A stretch of DNA of 64,000 nt, taken from Streptomyces scabiei 87.22 (lineage in GTDB: Bacteria; Actinomycetota; Actinomycetes; Streptomycetales; Streptomycetaceae). Both the position numbers and the translations under genes were made by a program. Below are positions 8,444 through 16,777 of this stretch, piece after piece (the stretch's first letter is position 1; the number at the start of each line of letters is the position of its first letter). The notes beneath the pieces are model-generated. The model saw only the letters and a list, made by a program, of their open reading frames with translations. It was not told the DNA's origin and did no database searches. The stretch covers positions 992,001 to 1,056,000 of the forward strand of contig NC_013929.1 of NCBI RefSeq assembly GCF_000091305.1, written 5' to 3'.

Positions 8444-9001
8444 AGAGCGGGTTTCCTTCCAAGGCACAAGATGGCACACGGAGTTGTGGCCGCCGAAAAG
8501 GGCCCTGGATTGGTGCGTACCTTTTTGGCGGGCGCAGGGAAAGCGGCCGGGGACCGGGCCGCGCAACAGCCGTCCGCCGCGGGCCTTTTGGGCCCGTCGG
8601 CGACCGGAAAGGCCAAATAGCCTTTCCAGCCGGGCCATTGCCCATGCGCAGGAAGTTCACCCTTGCACAAGTTACTCATGGCTAACAAGGAGCTTGAGCA
8701 ACATCTGCATCACTAAAAGCAGGTCAGATGACCGGTACGAATGCTTCCGCTTCGCAGAACGAAGCCTTCCGGTTCCTGAAAATTCAAGGACCCGAGCGCC
8801 CCGTGTGAACCGTGCGCACGCCCCGACGCCACGCGCACGCTCCCGCGGGGCCGGGGTGCGCTGTTGAATCGAGGCGGCCACCTCGGAAGGCCCCGCGCGG
8901 AACGGCGGCTCTCCCGCGCGAAACGGCCGCCGGCCCTGCTCCTCCCGCCCTCGGCCGGCGGCCCCGGAGGCGGCGTCCACGCGACGGCCGGCCCGGCGCG
9001 C
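8444..9001. other. Intergenic region upstream of the lectin fusion gene
   Basis: 558 bases holding the probable promoter of the fusion gene and the terminator of the toxin-antitoxin operon. The middle (8650-8800) is markedly AT-richer. It contains a 12-codon open frame at 8678-8716 with no ribosome site and an inverted repeat GCTTCG-cagaa-CGAAGC at 8749-8765, which could be an operator or weak hairpin. No gene is recognised. Confidence 0.5.
8925..8963 (-). terminator. Hairpin terminator after the toxin gene
   Basis: GGCCGCCGGCC (8925-8935) pairs perfectly with GGCCGGCGGCC (8953-8963) around a 17-base loop. It lies about 40 bases past the toxin stop codon in the direction of its transcription. 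Confidence 0.65.
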
Positions 9002-9379
9002 TCAGATCTGCCAGGACCGCAGCCGGTCCGCCGCCCCGTAGACGTCCGTCGCCCCGGAGAGCAGATCGCGCGCGAGGTCCACCAGGGTCCCGTACGGCGG
9101 GTCGATGCCGGCGCCGCTGACGAACATGTACGCCACGGCCGTCGCGCAGGCGAAGCGGGCGTTGGCGGCCGGCAGCGGCTTGAGCAGGGCGAGCGTGTGC
9201 AGCAGCGCCGCGGCTCGCCAGGCGGGGTCGGAGTCGACACCCAGCCGGGGCGGATCGACGCGGTGCCGTGCCACGGCGGCGACGAGCGCGGAGAAGTCGC
9301 TGATGCTGGGCTGCTCGGGCATGACCTCTTCGTGCCGCTGGAGCAGCCAGGGCACGTCGATGTGGATGACGGAGGCCAT
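9002..9379 (-). CDS. Fic/Doc-like toxin component with degenerate Fic motif
   Basis: 125 residues, resembling the streptomycete Fic-family toxin component. Fic proteins transfer AMP or phosphate to target proteins; Doc phosphorylates EF-Tu. The helix that should carry HPFxxGNxR reads KPLPAANARFACATAVAYM. The catalytic His is replaced by Lys, the first Gly by Ala, and only N and R are kept. DPPYGTLVDLARDLLSG follows. The gene begins 3 bases after the antitoxin stop, so the two are co-transcribed. With the key His missing, classical Fic chemistry is doubtful. It could act by another route or by binding alone. ATG 9379 overlaps no other gene. Confidence 0.75.
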   Translation of the reverse strand: MASVIHIDVPWLLQRHEEVMPEQPSISDFSALVAAVARHRVDPPRLGVDSDPAWRAAALLHTLALLKPLPAANARFACATAVAYMFVSGAGIDPPYGTLVDLARDLLSGATDVYGAADRLRSWQI

Positions 9380-9382
9380 CGG

Positions 9383-9628
9383 TCAGACGGCCCGCCCTCG
9401 CATCGGCGCGGCGGGTTCGTCGTCCGGGAAGGCGGCCGCGAACTCGTCGGCGTGGTCGGTGAAGAACTGGCGGAAGGTCTCCGCCCCCTCCTTGAGCGCC
9501 CGGTGCCGCACGATGTCGGCCGCTGCCGCCGCCCGCACGAGCGCCTTCATCGACGTACCGCGCTCCTTGGCTATCTGCCGCAGGTCCTCGAGCTCGCGGT
9601 CGCTGAACTCCACATTCAGAGCTGGCAT
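9383..9628 (-). CDS. Antitoxin of the Fic-like pair
   Basis: 81-residue protein: LNVEFSDRELEDLRQIAKER at the N-terminus looks like a ribbon-helix-helix DNA-binding fold, and the acidic helical tail (GAETFRQFFTDHADEFAAAF) could wrap the toxin. Antitoxins of this shape usually repress their own operon. It is the first gene of a two-gene minus-strand operon, with the toxin 3 bases downstream. ATG 9628 starts the family-like part. Confidence 0.75.
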   Translation of the reverse strand: MPALNVEFSDRELEDLRQIAKERGTSMKALVRAAAAADIVRHRALKEGAETFRQFFTDHADEFAAAFPDDEPAAPMRGRAV

Positions 9629-9754
9629 GCGCCCACGGTACCGCGAGGGTACTCGACCGTAAATAGTGGCAGGTCACAGGGCATGACCTGCGGTACCGAC
9701 GCCGTGCGGCCGACGCCCCGGAAGGGCGCCGGCCGCACGGTGGTGACCGGTCGG

Positions 9755-9782
9755 CCGGTCGGCCGGTCACCCGGCCGACCGG
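9755..9782 (-). terminator. Terminator after the cellulase gene
   Basis: CCGGTCGGCCGG (9755-9766) pairs with CCGGCCGACCGG (9771-9782) over a TCAC loop, 6 bases past the cellulase stop. A second weaker GGCCGCACG/CGTGCGGCC hairpin lies farther on at about 9700-9740. Confidence 0.7.
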
Positions 9783-9787
9783 ACGCG

Positions 9788-12031
9788 TCAGGTCTGGTCG
9801 GCGACGAACGACGCCATACGGGCCAGCGCCGCGTTCCAGTTGATCGTGTGTTCGTTGGTCGACCAGGACTGGATGTCGTCGATGTAGCAGAACTGACCGA
9901 CACAGCCCTGGAGTTTGCTCTGTGCGTAGGGGTCCTGGATGCCCGAGTTCGCGCCGCCCGCGAGGGTGCCGGCCGGCGGGCTGGGCTGGTTCGGGTCGAG
10001 CTGGTGGGCGTACCAGCGGCTGTGCTGGTTGTGGGCCGCGACCTCGCCGTAGCCGGTGACATAGGAGATGTTGAGGGCGTTGCGGCCGAAGAGGTAGTCC
10101 ATGCTCTGCAGCGCGCCCTCGCGGTACTTCGAGGCTCCGGTGATGTCGTACGCCGTCGCGACGACGACCGCGTTGTTGAGGATCTGGTGGTTGGAACCCC
10201 AGTCGTAGACACTGCCGTCGGGCGCGTACGGCATGCCGTAGGGCTGGGCCTTCAGGGCGGCCAGGTAGCGGTCGGCGCCCTCGACGACGGACTTGCGGAC
10301 CTTGTCACGGCCGGGGAGCTTGTTCGGCACCGTCGCGAGGTCGAGGCGTCCGGCGGCGGCCGTGCGGGCCCAGTCGAAGCCGACGGGGCCGAAGATGTCG
10401 GCGGTGTGCACCGGCGAGGCGAGGACGTACTCCCGGAACGCCTTCTCACCGGTGGTCAGGTACAACTGGGACGCGGCCCAGTAGAACTCGTCGGTGACGT
10501 TGCCGTCGGCGTAGGTGCCGCCGCCGACGCCGTCGCTCTCGGAGGCGTACATCGCGGGGTGCTCGACCGCGGCCGCCCAGGCGGTGCGGGCCGCGGCGAG
10601 GGCCTTGGCGGCGAAGGCGCGGTCGTAGGGGCGGTAGAGGCGGGCCGCCTGGGCGGCGGTGGCCGCCAGATTCAGGGTCGCCGCGGTGCTCGGCGGGTGC
10701 AGTTCGCGCTTCTGCGGGTCGGCGGCGGGCATCAGGGGCAGACCGGTCCACTGCTCGTCGTGGATCTTGTGGTGGGCCATGCCGGCGAGCGGCCGGCCCT
10801 TCGGCACCTGCATCCTGAGCAGGAAGTCCAGCTCCCAGCGGACCTCGTCCAGCAGGTCGGGCACCTTGTTGCCGCTCTCGGGGATGTCCAGCGAGCCGTC
10901 GCCGAGTCGGCCGGCCTTGCCGGTTCGGGCGTGGAGCGCGCGCTCGTAGGTGCTCAGCACCTCCCAGGTGGAGATACCGCCGTTGACGACGTACTTGCCG
11001 TGGTCGCCGGCGTCGTACCAGCCGCCGGTGACATCGAGGCGGTAGTCGCAGACACCGGGCTGGCAGGGCACGTTGCCGTCACCCTGGTTGGGCGCGACGT
11101 CGACGTGGCCCGCCGCGCGGCCGTAGCCGGGGCGCAGTGCGTCGCTGATCGGGGTACCGCTGCGCTGGGTGTAGTAGTACTTCAGCGAGTCGAGGCGGAG
11201 GCGCTCGTAGGCGCGCGGGTCGATGTCGAAGGGGCGGCTGGTCTCGCCGTCGACGACCAGCGTGAAGGCGGTGCCGCGCTTGCGGTACGCGCCGAAGTCG
11301 ATGGAGTGGACCTTCTGCCCGGAGGAGGCGTCGAGGCCGCGGGGTGCGGTCCGCCCGTGGGCGACGACGGCGCCCGACGCGTTCTTCAGCTTCCAGGGCA
11401 GCTTCGCCGTCGCGTCGGTGACCAGGGTGGCGTTCTTCGGCCCGGCGGGCAGATAGGCGACCTGGTTGACGCGGACCCGGGGCCCGGTGTCGGGCTCGTA
11501 CACCTCCGGCGGCACGCCGCCGAGCAGCGACACGTCGTCCATGCAGAAGGTGAACGGGTTCGCGTTGCCGCCGACCTGGAAGCCGACCTGGGCCTGTGCG
11601 GTGTCGACGGGCGAGGTGAAGGTGTAGGTGTACGAGTCGCCCGAGACGTTCAGCTGGGGGCTCACCTCGAAGTAGGTGTCGTACGGGTCCACCGACAGGC
11701 CGACGATCGCCCGCAGGACGTTGCCCTGGGGTGAGCCGGACGCGGAGAAGCGGAACCGGTACGACTCGCCCTTGACGAGGGTGATGTCGTTCTGGCCGAC
11801 GGCCGCGTCCCAGCGGTTGGCGGTGCCGCCGGGGATGTCGGCGCACAGCCGTCCGTCGGTGAGACCGGCGGTGACGTTGCCGGTCGTCCACCAAGGGGCG
11901 GTGGTGGTGTCGAAGGTGCCGTTCTTGACCTGTTCGACCTCATCGGCCTGGGCCGAGCCGCCGGGCAGCGCGGTGAGCGCGGCCGCGAGGAGGGCCGTGA
12001 GGGCGAGAAGGCTGGTTCTGCGGCGTTTCAC
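9788..12031 (-). CDS. Secreted GH9 endoglucanase with N-terminal CBM4/9 module
   Basis: 747-residue cellulase. The Sec signal peptide ends at GSAQA-DE (residue 29). A CBM4/9-type cellulose-binding module spans about 33-165 ([12 protein letters not shown] to FCMDDVSLL). The CelD-N immunoglobulin-like module begins [18 protein letters not shown], and the (alpha/alpha)6 GH9 domain fills the rest. The catalytic Asp pair is in [13 protein letters not shown]. The conserved His is in HNQHSRWY and the acid Glu in [17 protein letters not shown] 12031 follows GAGGAG. The gene is monocistronic with a terminator behind it and a perfect CebR box in front, so cellobiose-type induction is expected. Confidence 0.95.
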   Translation of the reverse strand: MKRRRTSLLALTALLAAALTALPGGSAQADEVEQVKNGTFDTTTAPWWTTGNVTAGLTDGRLCADIPGGTANRWDAAVGQNDITLVKGESYRFRFSASGSPQGNVLRAIVGLSVDPYDTYFEVSPQLNVSGDSYTYTFTSPVDTAQAQVGFQVGGNANPFTFCMDDVSLLGGVPPEVYEPDTGPRVRVNQVAYLPAGPKNATLVTDATAKLPWKLKNASGAVVAHGRTAPRGLDASSGQKVHSIDFGAYRKRGTAFTLVVDGETSRPFDIDPRAYERLRLDSLKYYYTQRSGTPISDALRPGYGRAAGHVDVAPNQGDGNVPCQPGVCDYRLDVTGGWYDAGDHGKYVVNGGISTWEVLSTYERALHARTGKAGRLGDGSLDIPESGNKVPDLLDEVRWELDFLLRMQVPKGRPLAGMAHHKIHDEQWTGLPLMPAADPQKRELHPPSTAATLNLAATAAQAARLYRPYDRAFAAKALAAARTAWAAAVEHPAMYASESDGVGGGTYADGNVTDEFYWAASQLYLTTGEKAFREYVLASPVHTADIFGPVGFDWARTAAAGRLDLATVPNKLPGRDKVRKSVVEGADRYLAALKAQPYGMPYAPDGSVYDWGSNHQILNNAVVVATAYDITGASKYREGALQSMDYLFGRNALNISYVTGYGEVAAHNQHSRWYAHQLDPNQPSPPAGTLAGGANSGIQDPYAQSKLQGCVGQFCYIDDIQSWSTNEHTINWNAALARMASFVADQT

Positions 12032-12107
12032 GTCTGGGCTCCTCGGTGGGAGGTGGGGGCGCACAGCGGTGACGGACGAACGGTGGCGCAGCGGGACGAC
12101 TTGAAAG

Positions 12108-12121
12108 TGGGAGCGCTCCCA
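12108..12121. promoter_or_regulatory. CebR operator
   Basis: TGGGAGCGCTCCCA is the exact 14-base palindromic box bound by CebR, the LacI-family repressor of cellulose-use genes in Streptomyces; cello-oligosaccharides release it. It lies 76 bases before the cellulase start and just downstream of the predicted -10, so bound CebR would block initiation or elongation. No cebR gene is in the window. Confidence 0.92.
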
Positions 12122-12137
12122 ATTGCGGACCTTGGCC

Positions 12138-12166
12138 ATGCTGTTAGAGACATGACAGCTCGTCAA
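12138..12166 (-). promoter_or_regulatory. Predicted promoter of the GH9 cellulase
   Basis: On the minus strand TTGACG (12166-12161) is followed after 17 bases by CAGCAT (12143-12138). Transcription would start near 12131, placing the CebR box at about +10 to +23. Confidence 0.55.
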
Positions 12167-12303
12167 CGGTCCGGACGGGACCGATTTCCCCGCCCCTCCC
12201 CGTCCGGCCCCGGCGACGCGCCCCGACACGGGCCCGCCCGCATCCACGGCGAACGAGACCTCGCCCCGGTCGACGGCCGCCAGGGCATGCCCCTGCCGGT
12301 CAC

Positions 12304-12325
12304 GGGCAGTGGGCGCCCACTGCCC
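12304..12325. repeat. 22-base perfect palindrome
   Basis: GGGCAGTGGGC (12304-12314) is immediately followed by its exact reverse complement GCCCACTGCCC (12315-12325). There is no spacer and no adjoining T-tract. It could be an operator or a cruciform-forming site; no gene start is near. Confidence 0.6.
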
Positions 12326-12351
12326 CGGCCGACAGGGGACTGCCCCCCTGG

Positions 12352-12426
12352 GCGAGCCGGTCGCGCCGCCGCCGGGGCGCCGGACCACGCGGCCGGCCAC
12401 GACAAGGGGCGGCCGGCAGCCGAGAC
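12352..12426. repeat. Direct repeat, copy A
   Basis: This stretch matches 12494-12572 in the same orientation: a CGGT(T)CGCGCCGCC start, a shared CCACGACAAGG core and a GGCAGCCGAGA end, with small gaps. It looks like an old duplication inside the decayed tract. Confidence 0.55.
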
Positions 12427-12455
12427 CGCCGAGCGGGCCCAGCCGGAACGACCGC

Positions 12456-12504
12456 CCAGGGCCGGGCCGAGCCCTGCCTCGTGGCCGACGAAGCGGTTCG
12501 CGCC
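12456..12504 (-). pseudogene. Fragment of a proline-iminopeptidase-like hydrolase gene
   Basis: These 49 bases match 61166-61214, inside the intact hydrolase gene, at 44 of 49 positions and in the same orientation. The minus strand reads [16 protein letters not shown], against GANRFVGREAWLGRAL in the intact gene. Upstream on the minus strand [11 protein letters not shown] faintly recalls the LVYLQGGPGFG oxyanion region. No usable frame remains on either side, so this is a remnant of a paralogue or a partial duplication. Confidence 0.65.
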
Positions 12505-12572
12505 GCCACACAGAGCGCCCGACCCGCGCCCGCCCACGACAAGGAGCGCCGGTTGCCGCGGCAGCCGAGAAG
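12494..12572. repeat. Direct repeat, copy B
   Basis: Partner of 12352-12426. It overlaps the hydrolase remnant by about ten bases, so the duplicated unit includes the GAN-coding part of that remnant. Confidence 0.55.
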
Positions 12573-12943
12573 TCCGGTCCGGGCAGCCGCCGGGGCACAG
12601 TCGGAACCACCGCCTCACGGGCGGCGGTCGCGAGGTCCGCCCTCTGGGGGCCCCCGCGCCCCGGCGCGACCGCCGGCCCCCGCCCCGGCGGGACCAACGC
12701 GCGGGGCGCCGACCTGCGGGGCACGCGCGGGGCGCCGGTCGCCGTACGCATCCGGACGGCGGCGGGGCCGGCGGCTCGTGGTCCGTCACCGCCACCACCG
12801 TCCGCGCCTCACGGCTCCTGAGAACCCCGGCCCCCTCGGCGAACACCGGTACGGGAGACCGCACAAGGATGCGGTTTCCCATCCGCTTTCCCCGCGGAGC
12901 ACATAGGCTGGATTTCACCCGTAAGCCCGTTCGGTCCGGCGGA

Positions 12944-15373
12944 ATGGAACTCGCGACGATGAGGAGCCGCAAGGTAACGCACGGTGACGCCCCTGCGTAT
13001 GCCCTGGACGGTGCCGCCACGGCGCGGGCGGCCATGGACGGCGAAGGCACGATCGTCGAGTGGAACGAGGGCGCGCGACGCCTCCTCGGCTGGCCCGCGG
13101 CGGACGTCGTGGGGCGCCCCGCCGAGGAGCTGCTGGCTGCGGGCGACGCCTTCCTCCCACCCCCGCCGGGCAGCCGCAACTGGAGCGGAACGCTCACCCT
13201 GCGTCACCGTGACGGCCGTACGGTGACCGCGTGGCTGCTCGCCCACCAGCAGCGCGCGACGAACGGCGACGGTGACGGCAACTGGCTGGTTCTCTGCCCG
13301 CTGGACGATCCCGGCCCGCTGGGGCGGGACGACCCGCTCGCGGCGGCCGTCATGTTCCAGTCGCCGTGCGCCATGGCCGTCTTCGACGACCGGCTCCGGC
13401 TGCGCGGCATCAACGACGTCATGGCCGACGCCGTGGGCATGCCCGAGGACAACCTCCGGGGCCTGCACATGTCCGAGATCATCGGCGGCCGGCAGGGCGA
13501 GAAGCTGGAGGAGCACCTGCGCGAGGTGCTCGCGCTCGGCCGGCGCAAGGACGTGCAGACGTTCCTGCGGGCCGCCGACGAGCAGCGCGCCCACGCCTGG
13601 TCGGCCGCCATCGCACCGCTCCTGGACGAGTCCGGCGCGCCGATCGGGGTCTGTGTCACCGGGCACGACATCACCGAGCAGTACCTGGCGCGGCAGCGGC
13701 TGCAGCTGGTGAACGAGGCGAGCATCCGCATCGGCACCACCCTCGACGTGACGCGCACCGCCCAGGAGCTGGCCGACGTGTGCGTTCCCGTACTCGCCGA
13801 CTTCGTCAGCGTCGACCTCATGCAGTCCCTCGACCACGGCGACGAACCGCACGAGGGCCCGCTCTCCGCCCCCTTCACGCTCCGCCGTGCCGCCCACCAG
13901 TCGATCACCCCCGGCTGCCCCGAGGCGGTGGTCGAGGTGGGACGCACGGATGTCTACCCCGCCACCTCCCCCCAGGCGGCCTCGCTCTCCGTCGGCCACA
14001 CGATCGTGGCGGCGGACCCGACGAACACCCTGTCGGACTGGCTCGCCTGGGACCCGCTGCGCAGCGCGCGGGTCAAGGAACTGGGGGTCCACACCACCAT
14101 GTCGGTGCCCATCCGGGCCCGCGGCACGACCCTGGGCGTCGCCGTCCTGACCCGCTTCACGCGGCTGGACCCGTACACCGCCGACGACGAACTGCTCGCC
14201 GAGGAGGTGACCGCCCGGGCCGCCGTCTGCATCGACAACGCCCGCCGCTACTCCCGGGAACGCGAGACCGCCCTCGCCCTCCAGCGCAGCCTCCTCCCGC
14301 AGACCCTGCCCCGGATGCCCGCCCTGGAGGCGGCGTCCCGGTATCTCCCGGCGGCGCAGGCCGGGGTCGGCGGCGACTGGTTCGACGTGATCCCCCTGTC
14401 CGGGATGCGGGTCGCCATGGTCGTCGGCGACGTCGTCGGGCACGGCGTGCAGGCGTCCGCCACCATGGGCCGGCTGCGCACCGCCGTGCGCACCCTCGCC
14501 GACGTCGATCTCGCCCCCGACGAACTGCTCACCCACCTCGACGACCTCGTCGTACGGCTCTCCGCGGAGGCCGGCAGCGAGGGGGTGACCGGTGAGGTGG
14601 GCGCCACCTGTCTGTACGCCGTGTACGACCCGGTGACCCGCCGCTGCACCTTCGCCCGCGCCGGGCACCCGCCGCCCGTCGTGCTGGACCCGGACGGCCG
14701 GCCGATGGAGGTGGAAGTGCCGTCGGGACAGCCCCTGGGCCTCGGCGGACTGCCTTTCGAGTCCGCCGAACTCGAACTGCCCGAGGGCACCGTCATCGCC
14801 CTCTACACCGACGGTCTGATCGAGACCCGCGACCGGGACATCGACGCGGGTCAGGAACTGCTGGCCGAGGCGCTCTCCGGCCGTACGGGTTCGCTGGACG
14901 ACATCTGCCAGGGCGTGGTGCACTCCCTGCTGCCCGCGAACGGCGCCCCCGACGACGTGGCCCTGCTGCTGGCCCGGACGCGCGGACTGCAGGCCGCCCA
15001 GGTCGCCACCTGGCCGATACCCGCCGACCCCGCGTTCGTCGCCCGCACCCGCCAGTACGTGCTGACGCAGATGGCGCTGTGGGGCATCAGCGAGTCGGCG
15101 TTCACGGCGGAGCTGGTGGTGAGCGAGCTGGTCACCAACGCCATCCGGCACGGCGTCCCGCCGATCCAGCTGCGTCTGATCCACGACGACACCACCCTGA
15201 TCTGCGAGGTGTCGGACGGCAGCGGCACCGCCCCGCACCTGCGCCGCGCCAAGACGTTCGACGAGGGCGGACGCGGCCTGCTGCTGGTGGCCCAGCTGAC
15301 CCAGCGCTGGGGCAGCCGGCACACCGAGGACGGCAAGACGATCTGGGCGGAGCTGACCCTCTCCGAGGAGTGA
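12944..15373 (+). CDS. PAS-PAS-GAF-PP2C-HATPase regulatory protein
   Basis: 809-residue cytoplasmic signalling protein. Two PAS domains (about 20-110 and 136-245; GTIVEWNEGARRLLGWPAAD and SPCAMAVFDDRLRLRGIND) are followed by a GAF domain (about 250-436). A SpoIIE/RsbU-type PP2C phosphatase (about 450-665, GVGGDWFDVIPL, VVGDVVGHG, ALYTDGLIE) comes next. An RsbW-like HATPase (about 680-805, ELVVSELVTNAIRHG, GRGLLLVAQL) ends the protein. Such proteins can both dephosphorylate STAS antagonists and bind or phosphorylate partners. ATG 12944 has a weak GGCGGA site; ATG 12959 is an alternative. No STAS or sigma gene is adjacent. Confidence 0.88.
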   Translation: MELATMRSRKVTHGDAPAYALDGAATARAAMDGEGTIVEWNEGARRLLGWPAADVVGRPAEELLAAGDAFLPPPPGSRNWSGTLTLRHRDGRTVTAWLLAHQQRATNGDGDGNWLVLCPLDDPGPLGRDDPLAAAVMFQSPCAMAVFDDRLRLRGINDVMADAVGMPEDNLRGLHMSEIIGGRQGEKLEEHLREVLALGRRKDVQTFLRAADEQRAHAWSAAIAPLLDESGAPIGVCVTGHDITEQYLARQRLQLVNEASIRIGTTLDVTRTAQELADVCVPVLADFVSVDLMQSLDHGDEPHEGPLSAPFTLRRAAHQSITPGCPEAVVEVGRTDVYPATSPQAASLSVGHTIVAADPTNTLSDWLAWDPLRSARVKELGVHTTMSVPIRARGTTLGVAVLTRFTRLDPYTADDELLAEEVTARAAVCIDNARRYSRERETALALQRSLLPQTLPRMPALEAASRYLPAAQAGVGGDWFDVIPLSGMRVAMVVGDVVGHGVQASATMGRLRTAVRTLADVDLAPDELLTHLDDLVVRLSAEAGSEGVTGEVGATCLYAVYDPVTRRCTFARAGHPPPVVLDPDGRPMEVEVPSGQPLGLGGLPFESAELELPEGTVIALYTDGLIETRDRDIDAGQELLAEALSGRTGSLDDICQGVVHSLLPANGAPDDVALLLARTRGLQAAQVATWPIPADPAFVARTRQYVLTQMALWGISESAFTAELVVSELVTNAIRHGVPPIQLRLIHDDTTLICEVSDGSGTAPHLRRAKTFDEGGRGLLLVAQLTQRWGSRHTEDGKTIWAELTLSEE

Positions 15374-15492
15374 GGCGGGCGCACCGCACCACGTGAGAAG
15401 GACCTCACCGCAGGTCGGCGGCCCCTTTCACCGGGCCCCGCGGATGTAGGGTTCTCAGGTCTGAGCGCCGCTTACCGCCCGAAAGCCCTGCC

Positions 15493-16752
15493 GTGAACAC
15501 CGCCCTCGCCGAGGTTCTGTCCGTCGTCCTGCTCGTCGTCGTCCTCGGCTGCGCGGTCGCCCGCCCGTTCGGACTGCCGGAGGCCGTGGTCGCCGTCCCG
15601 GCCGCGGGCATCGCCGTCGCCGCGGGCGCCGTCTCCCTGGACCACGCCCGCGCCGAGGCCGAACTGCTGGGCCCGGTGCTCGGCTTCCTGGCCGCCGTGC
15701 TCGTGCTGGCCAAGCTCTGCGACGACGAGGGGCTCTTCCAGGCGTGCGGGGCGTGGATGGCGCGGGCCTCGGCGGGCAGTCCCCGGCGGCTGCTGGGCTC
15801 GACGTTCGTGCTGGCCTCCGGCATCACGGCGGTGCTCAGCCTGGACGCCACGGTCGTCCTGCTGACCCCGGTGGTGTTCGCGACGGTCGCCCGGCTCGGC
15901 GCCCGCCCCAAGCCGCACGTGTACGCCACCGCGCACCTGTCGAACACGGCCTCGCTGCTGCTGCCCGTCTCCAACCTGACCAACCTGCTGGCGTTCACGG
16001 CGAGCGGGCTCACCTTCACCCGGTTCGCGCTGCTGATGGCGGCGCCGTGGGCGGTGGCCGTGGCCGCCGAGTACGTGATCTTCCGGCGGTTCTTCGCGAG
16101 TGACCTGGATGCCGTGGCGCCCGCCCCGGAGAAGCCGGTCGAGGCCCCCGAGCTGCCGATGTTCGCGCTGGTCACGGTCCTGTGCACGCTCGCCGGTTTC
16201 GTCCTGACGTCCGTGCTCGGGATCGAGCCCGTCTGGGCGGCGCTGGCCGGGGCCGTGGTGCTGGCGGTCCGCGCGCTCGTGCGTCGTACCACCGGCCCGG
16301 TCGCGCTGCTGCGGTCCGTCTCGCTGCCCTTCCTGGCGTTCGTGCTGGCGCTCGGCATCGTGGTGCGCGCCGTGGTCGACAACGGCCTCGCCGACGCACT
16401 GGGCCGCGTGATGCCGTCCGGCACCGGTCTGCTCGCCCTGCTCGGTGTCGCCGCCCTCGCCGCCGTGCTGTCCAACGTCATCAACAACCTGCCGGCGGTC
16501 CTGGTCCTGGTCCCCCTCGCCGCCCCGCTCGGCACGGGCGCCGTCCTCGCGGTGCTGCTGGGTGTCAACATCGGCCCGAACCTCACCTACGCCGGTTCCC
16601 TGGCCACCCTGCTCTGGCGCCGCATCGTCCACCAGCACGAGGACGACGTGGACCTCGGCGAGTTCACCCGCCTCGGCCTGCTGACCGTCCCGGCGGCGCT
16701 GCTCTCCTCGGTGGTGGCGCTGTGGCTGTCGCTGCTGGTCTTCGGGGGCTGA
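15493..16752 (+). CDS. ArsB/NhaD-type ion transporter membrane protein
   Basis: 419-residue integral membrane protein with about 10-12 hydrophobic helices, resembling the ArsB/NhaD (ion transporter) superfamily. These export arsenite or exchange sodium for protons. Two half-repeats are visible: LDATVVLLTPVVFATVARL with HLSNTASLLLPVSNLTNLLA, and LSNVINNLPAVLVLVPLAAP with GVNIGPNLTYAGSLATLLW. These Asn-rich discontinuous helices are the family signature. GTG 15493 is the start. No arsR or other ars gene is adjacent, so arsenite as substrate is unproven. The AraC regulator gene converges from the other side. Confidence 0.85.
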   Translation: MNTALAEVLSVVLLVVVLGCAVARPFGLPEAVVAVPAAGIAVAAGAVSLDHARAEAELLGPVLGFLAAVLVLAKLCDDEGLFQACGAWMARASAGSPRRLLGSTFVLASGITAVLSLDATVVLLTPVVFATVARLGARPKPHVYATAHLSNTASLLLPVSNLTNLLAFTASGLTFTRFALLMAAPWAVAVAAEYVIFRRFFASDLDAVAPAPEKPVEAPELPMFALVTVLCTLAGFVLTSVLGIEPVWAALAGAVVLAVRALVRRTTGPVALLRSVSLPFLAFVLALGIVVRAVVDNGLADALGRVMPSGTGLLALLGVAALAAVLSNVINNLPAVLVLVPLAAPLGTGAVLAVLLGVNIGPNLTYAGSLATLLWRRIVHQHEDDVDLGEFTRLGLLTVPAALLSSVVALWLSLLVFGG

Positions 16753-16777
16753 GCGCGCACCCGGGCGGGGCGGCCCC

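Larger units (their letters stand above)
12122..12943. other. Long GC-rich intergenic tract with gene remnants
   Basis: About 820 bases without a convincing gene, despite open frames on both strands; these are Arg/Pro/Gly-rich and match nothing. It holds the cellulase promoter, a 22-base perfect palindrome, a roughly 75-base direct repeat, and a 49-base stretch nearly identical to part of the alpha/beta hydrolase gene at 60093. The end near 12890-12943 is AT-richer and is the likely promoter of the PP2C gene. Confidence 0.6.

Noticed and set aside
8678..8716. 12-codon open frame MANKELEQHLHH
   Set aside because: No ribosome site and no downstream gene for it to lead; judged chance.
8864..11734. 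Very long open frame on the plus strand opposite the cellulase
   Set aside because: It is antisense to a clear GH9 gene, Gly/Val/Arg-rich, and has no family pattern. It results from the GC-rich third positions of the true gene.
12163..13197. Minus-strand frame covering the 12.1-13.2 kb tract
   Set aside because: Only a GANRFVG-type patch resembles any protein. The rest is unpatterned and it runs antisense into the PP2C gene, so it is treated as a remnant, not a gene.
12809..15322. 837-codon minus-strand frame opposite the PP2C gene
   Set aside because: Low-complexity His/Arg/Gly composition, antisense to a multidomain protein with clear motifs.
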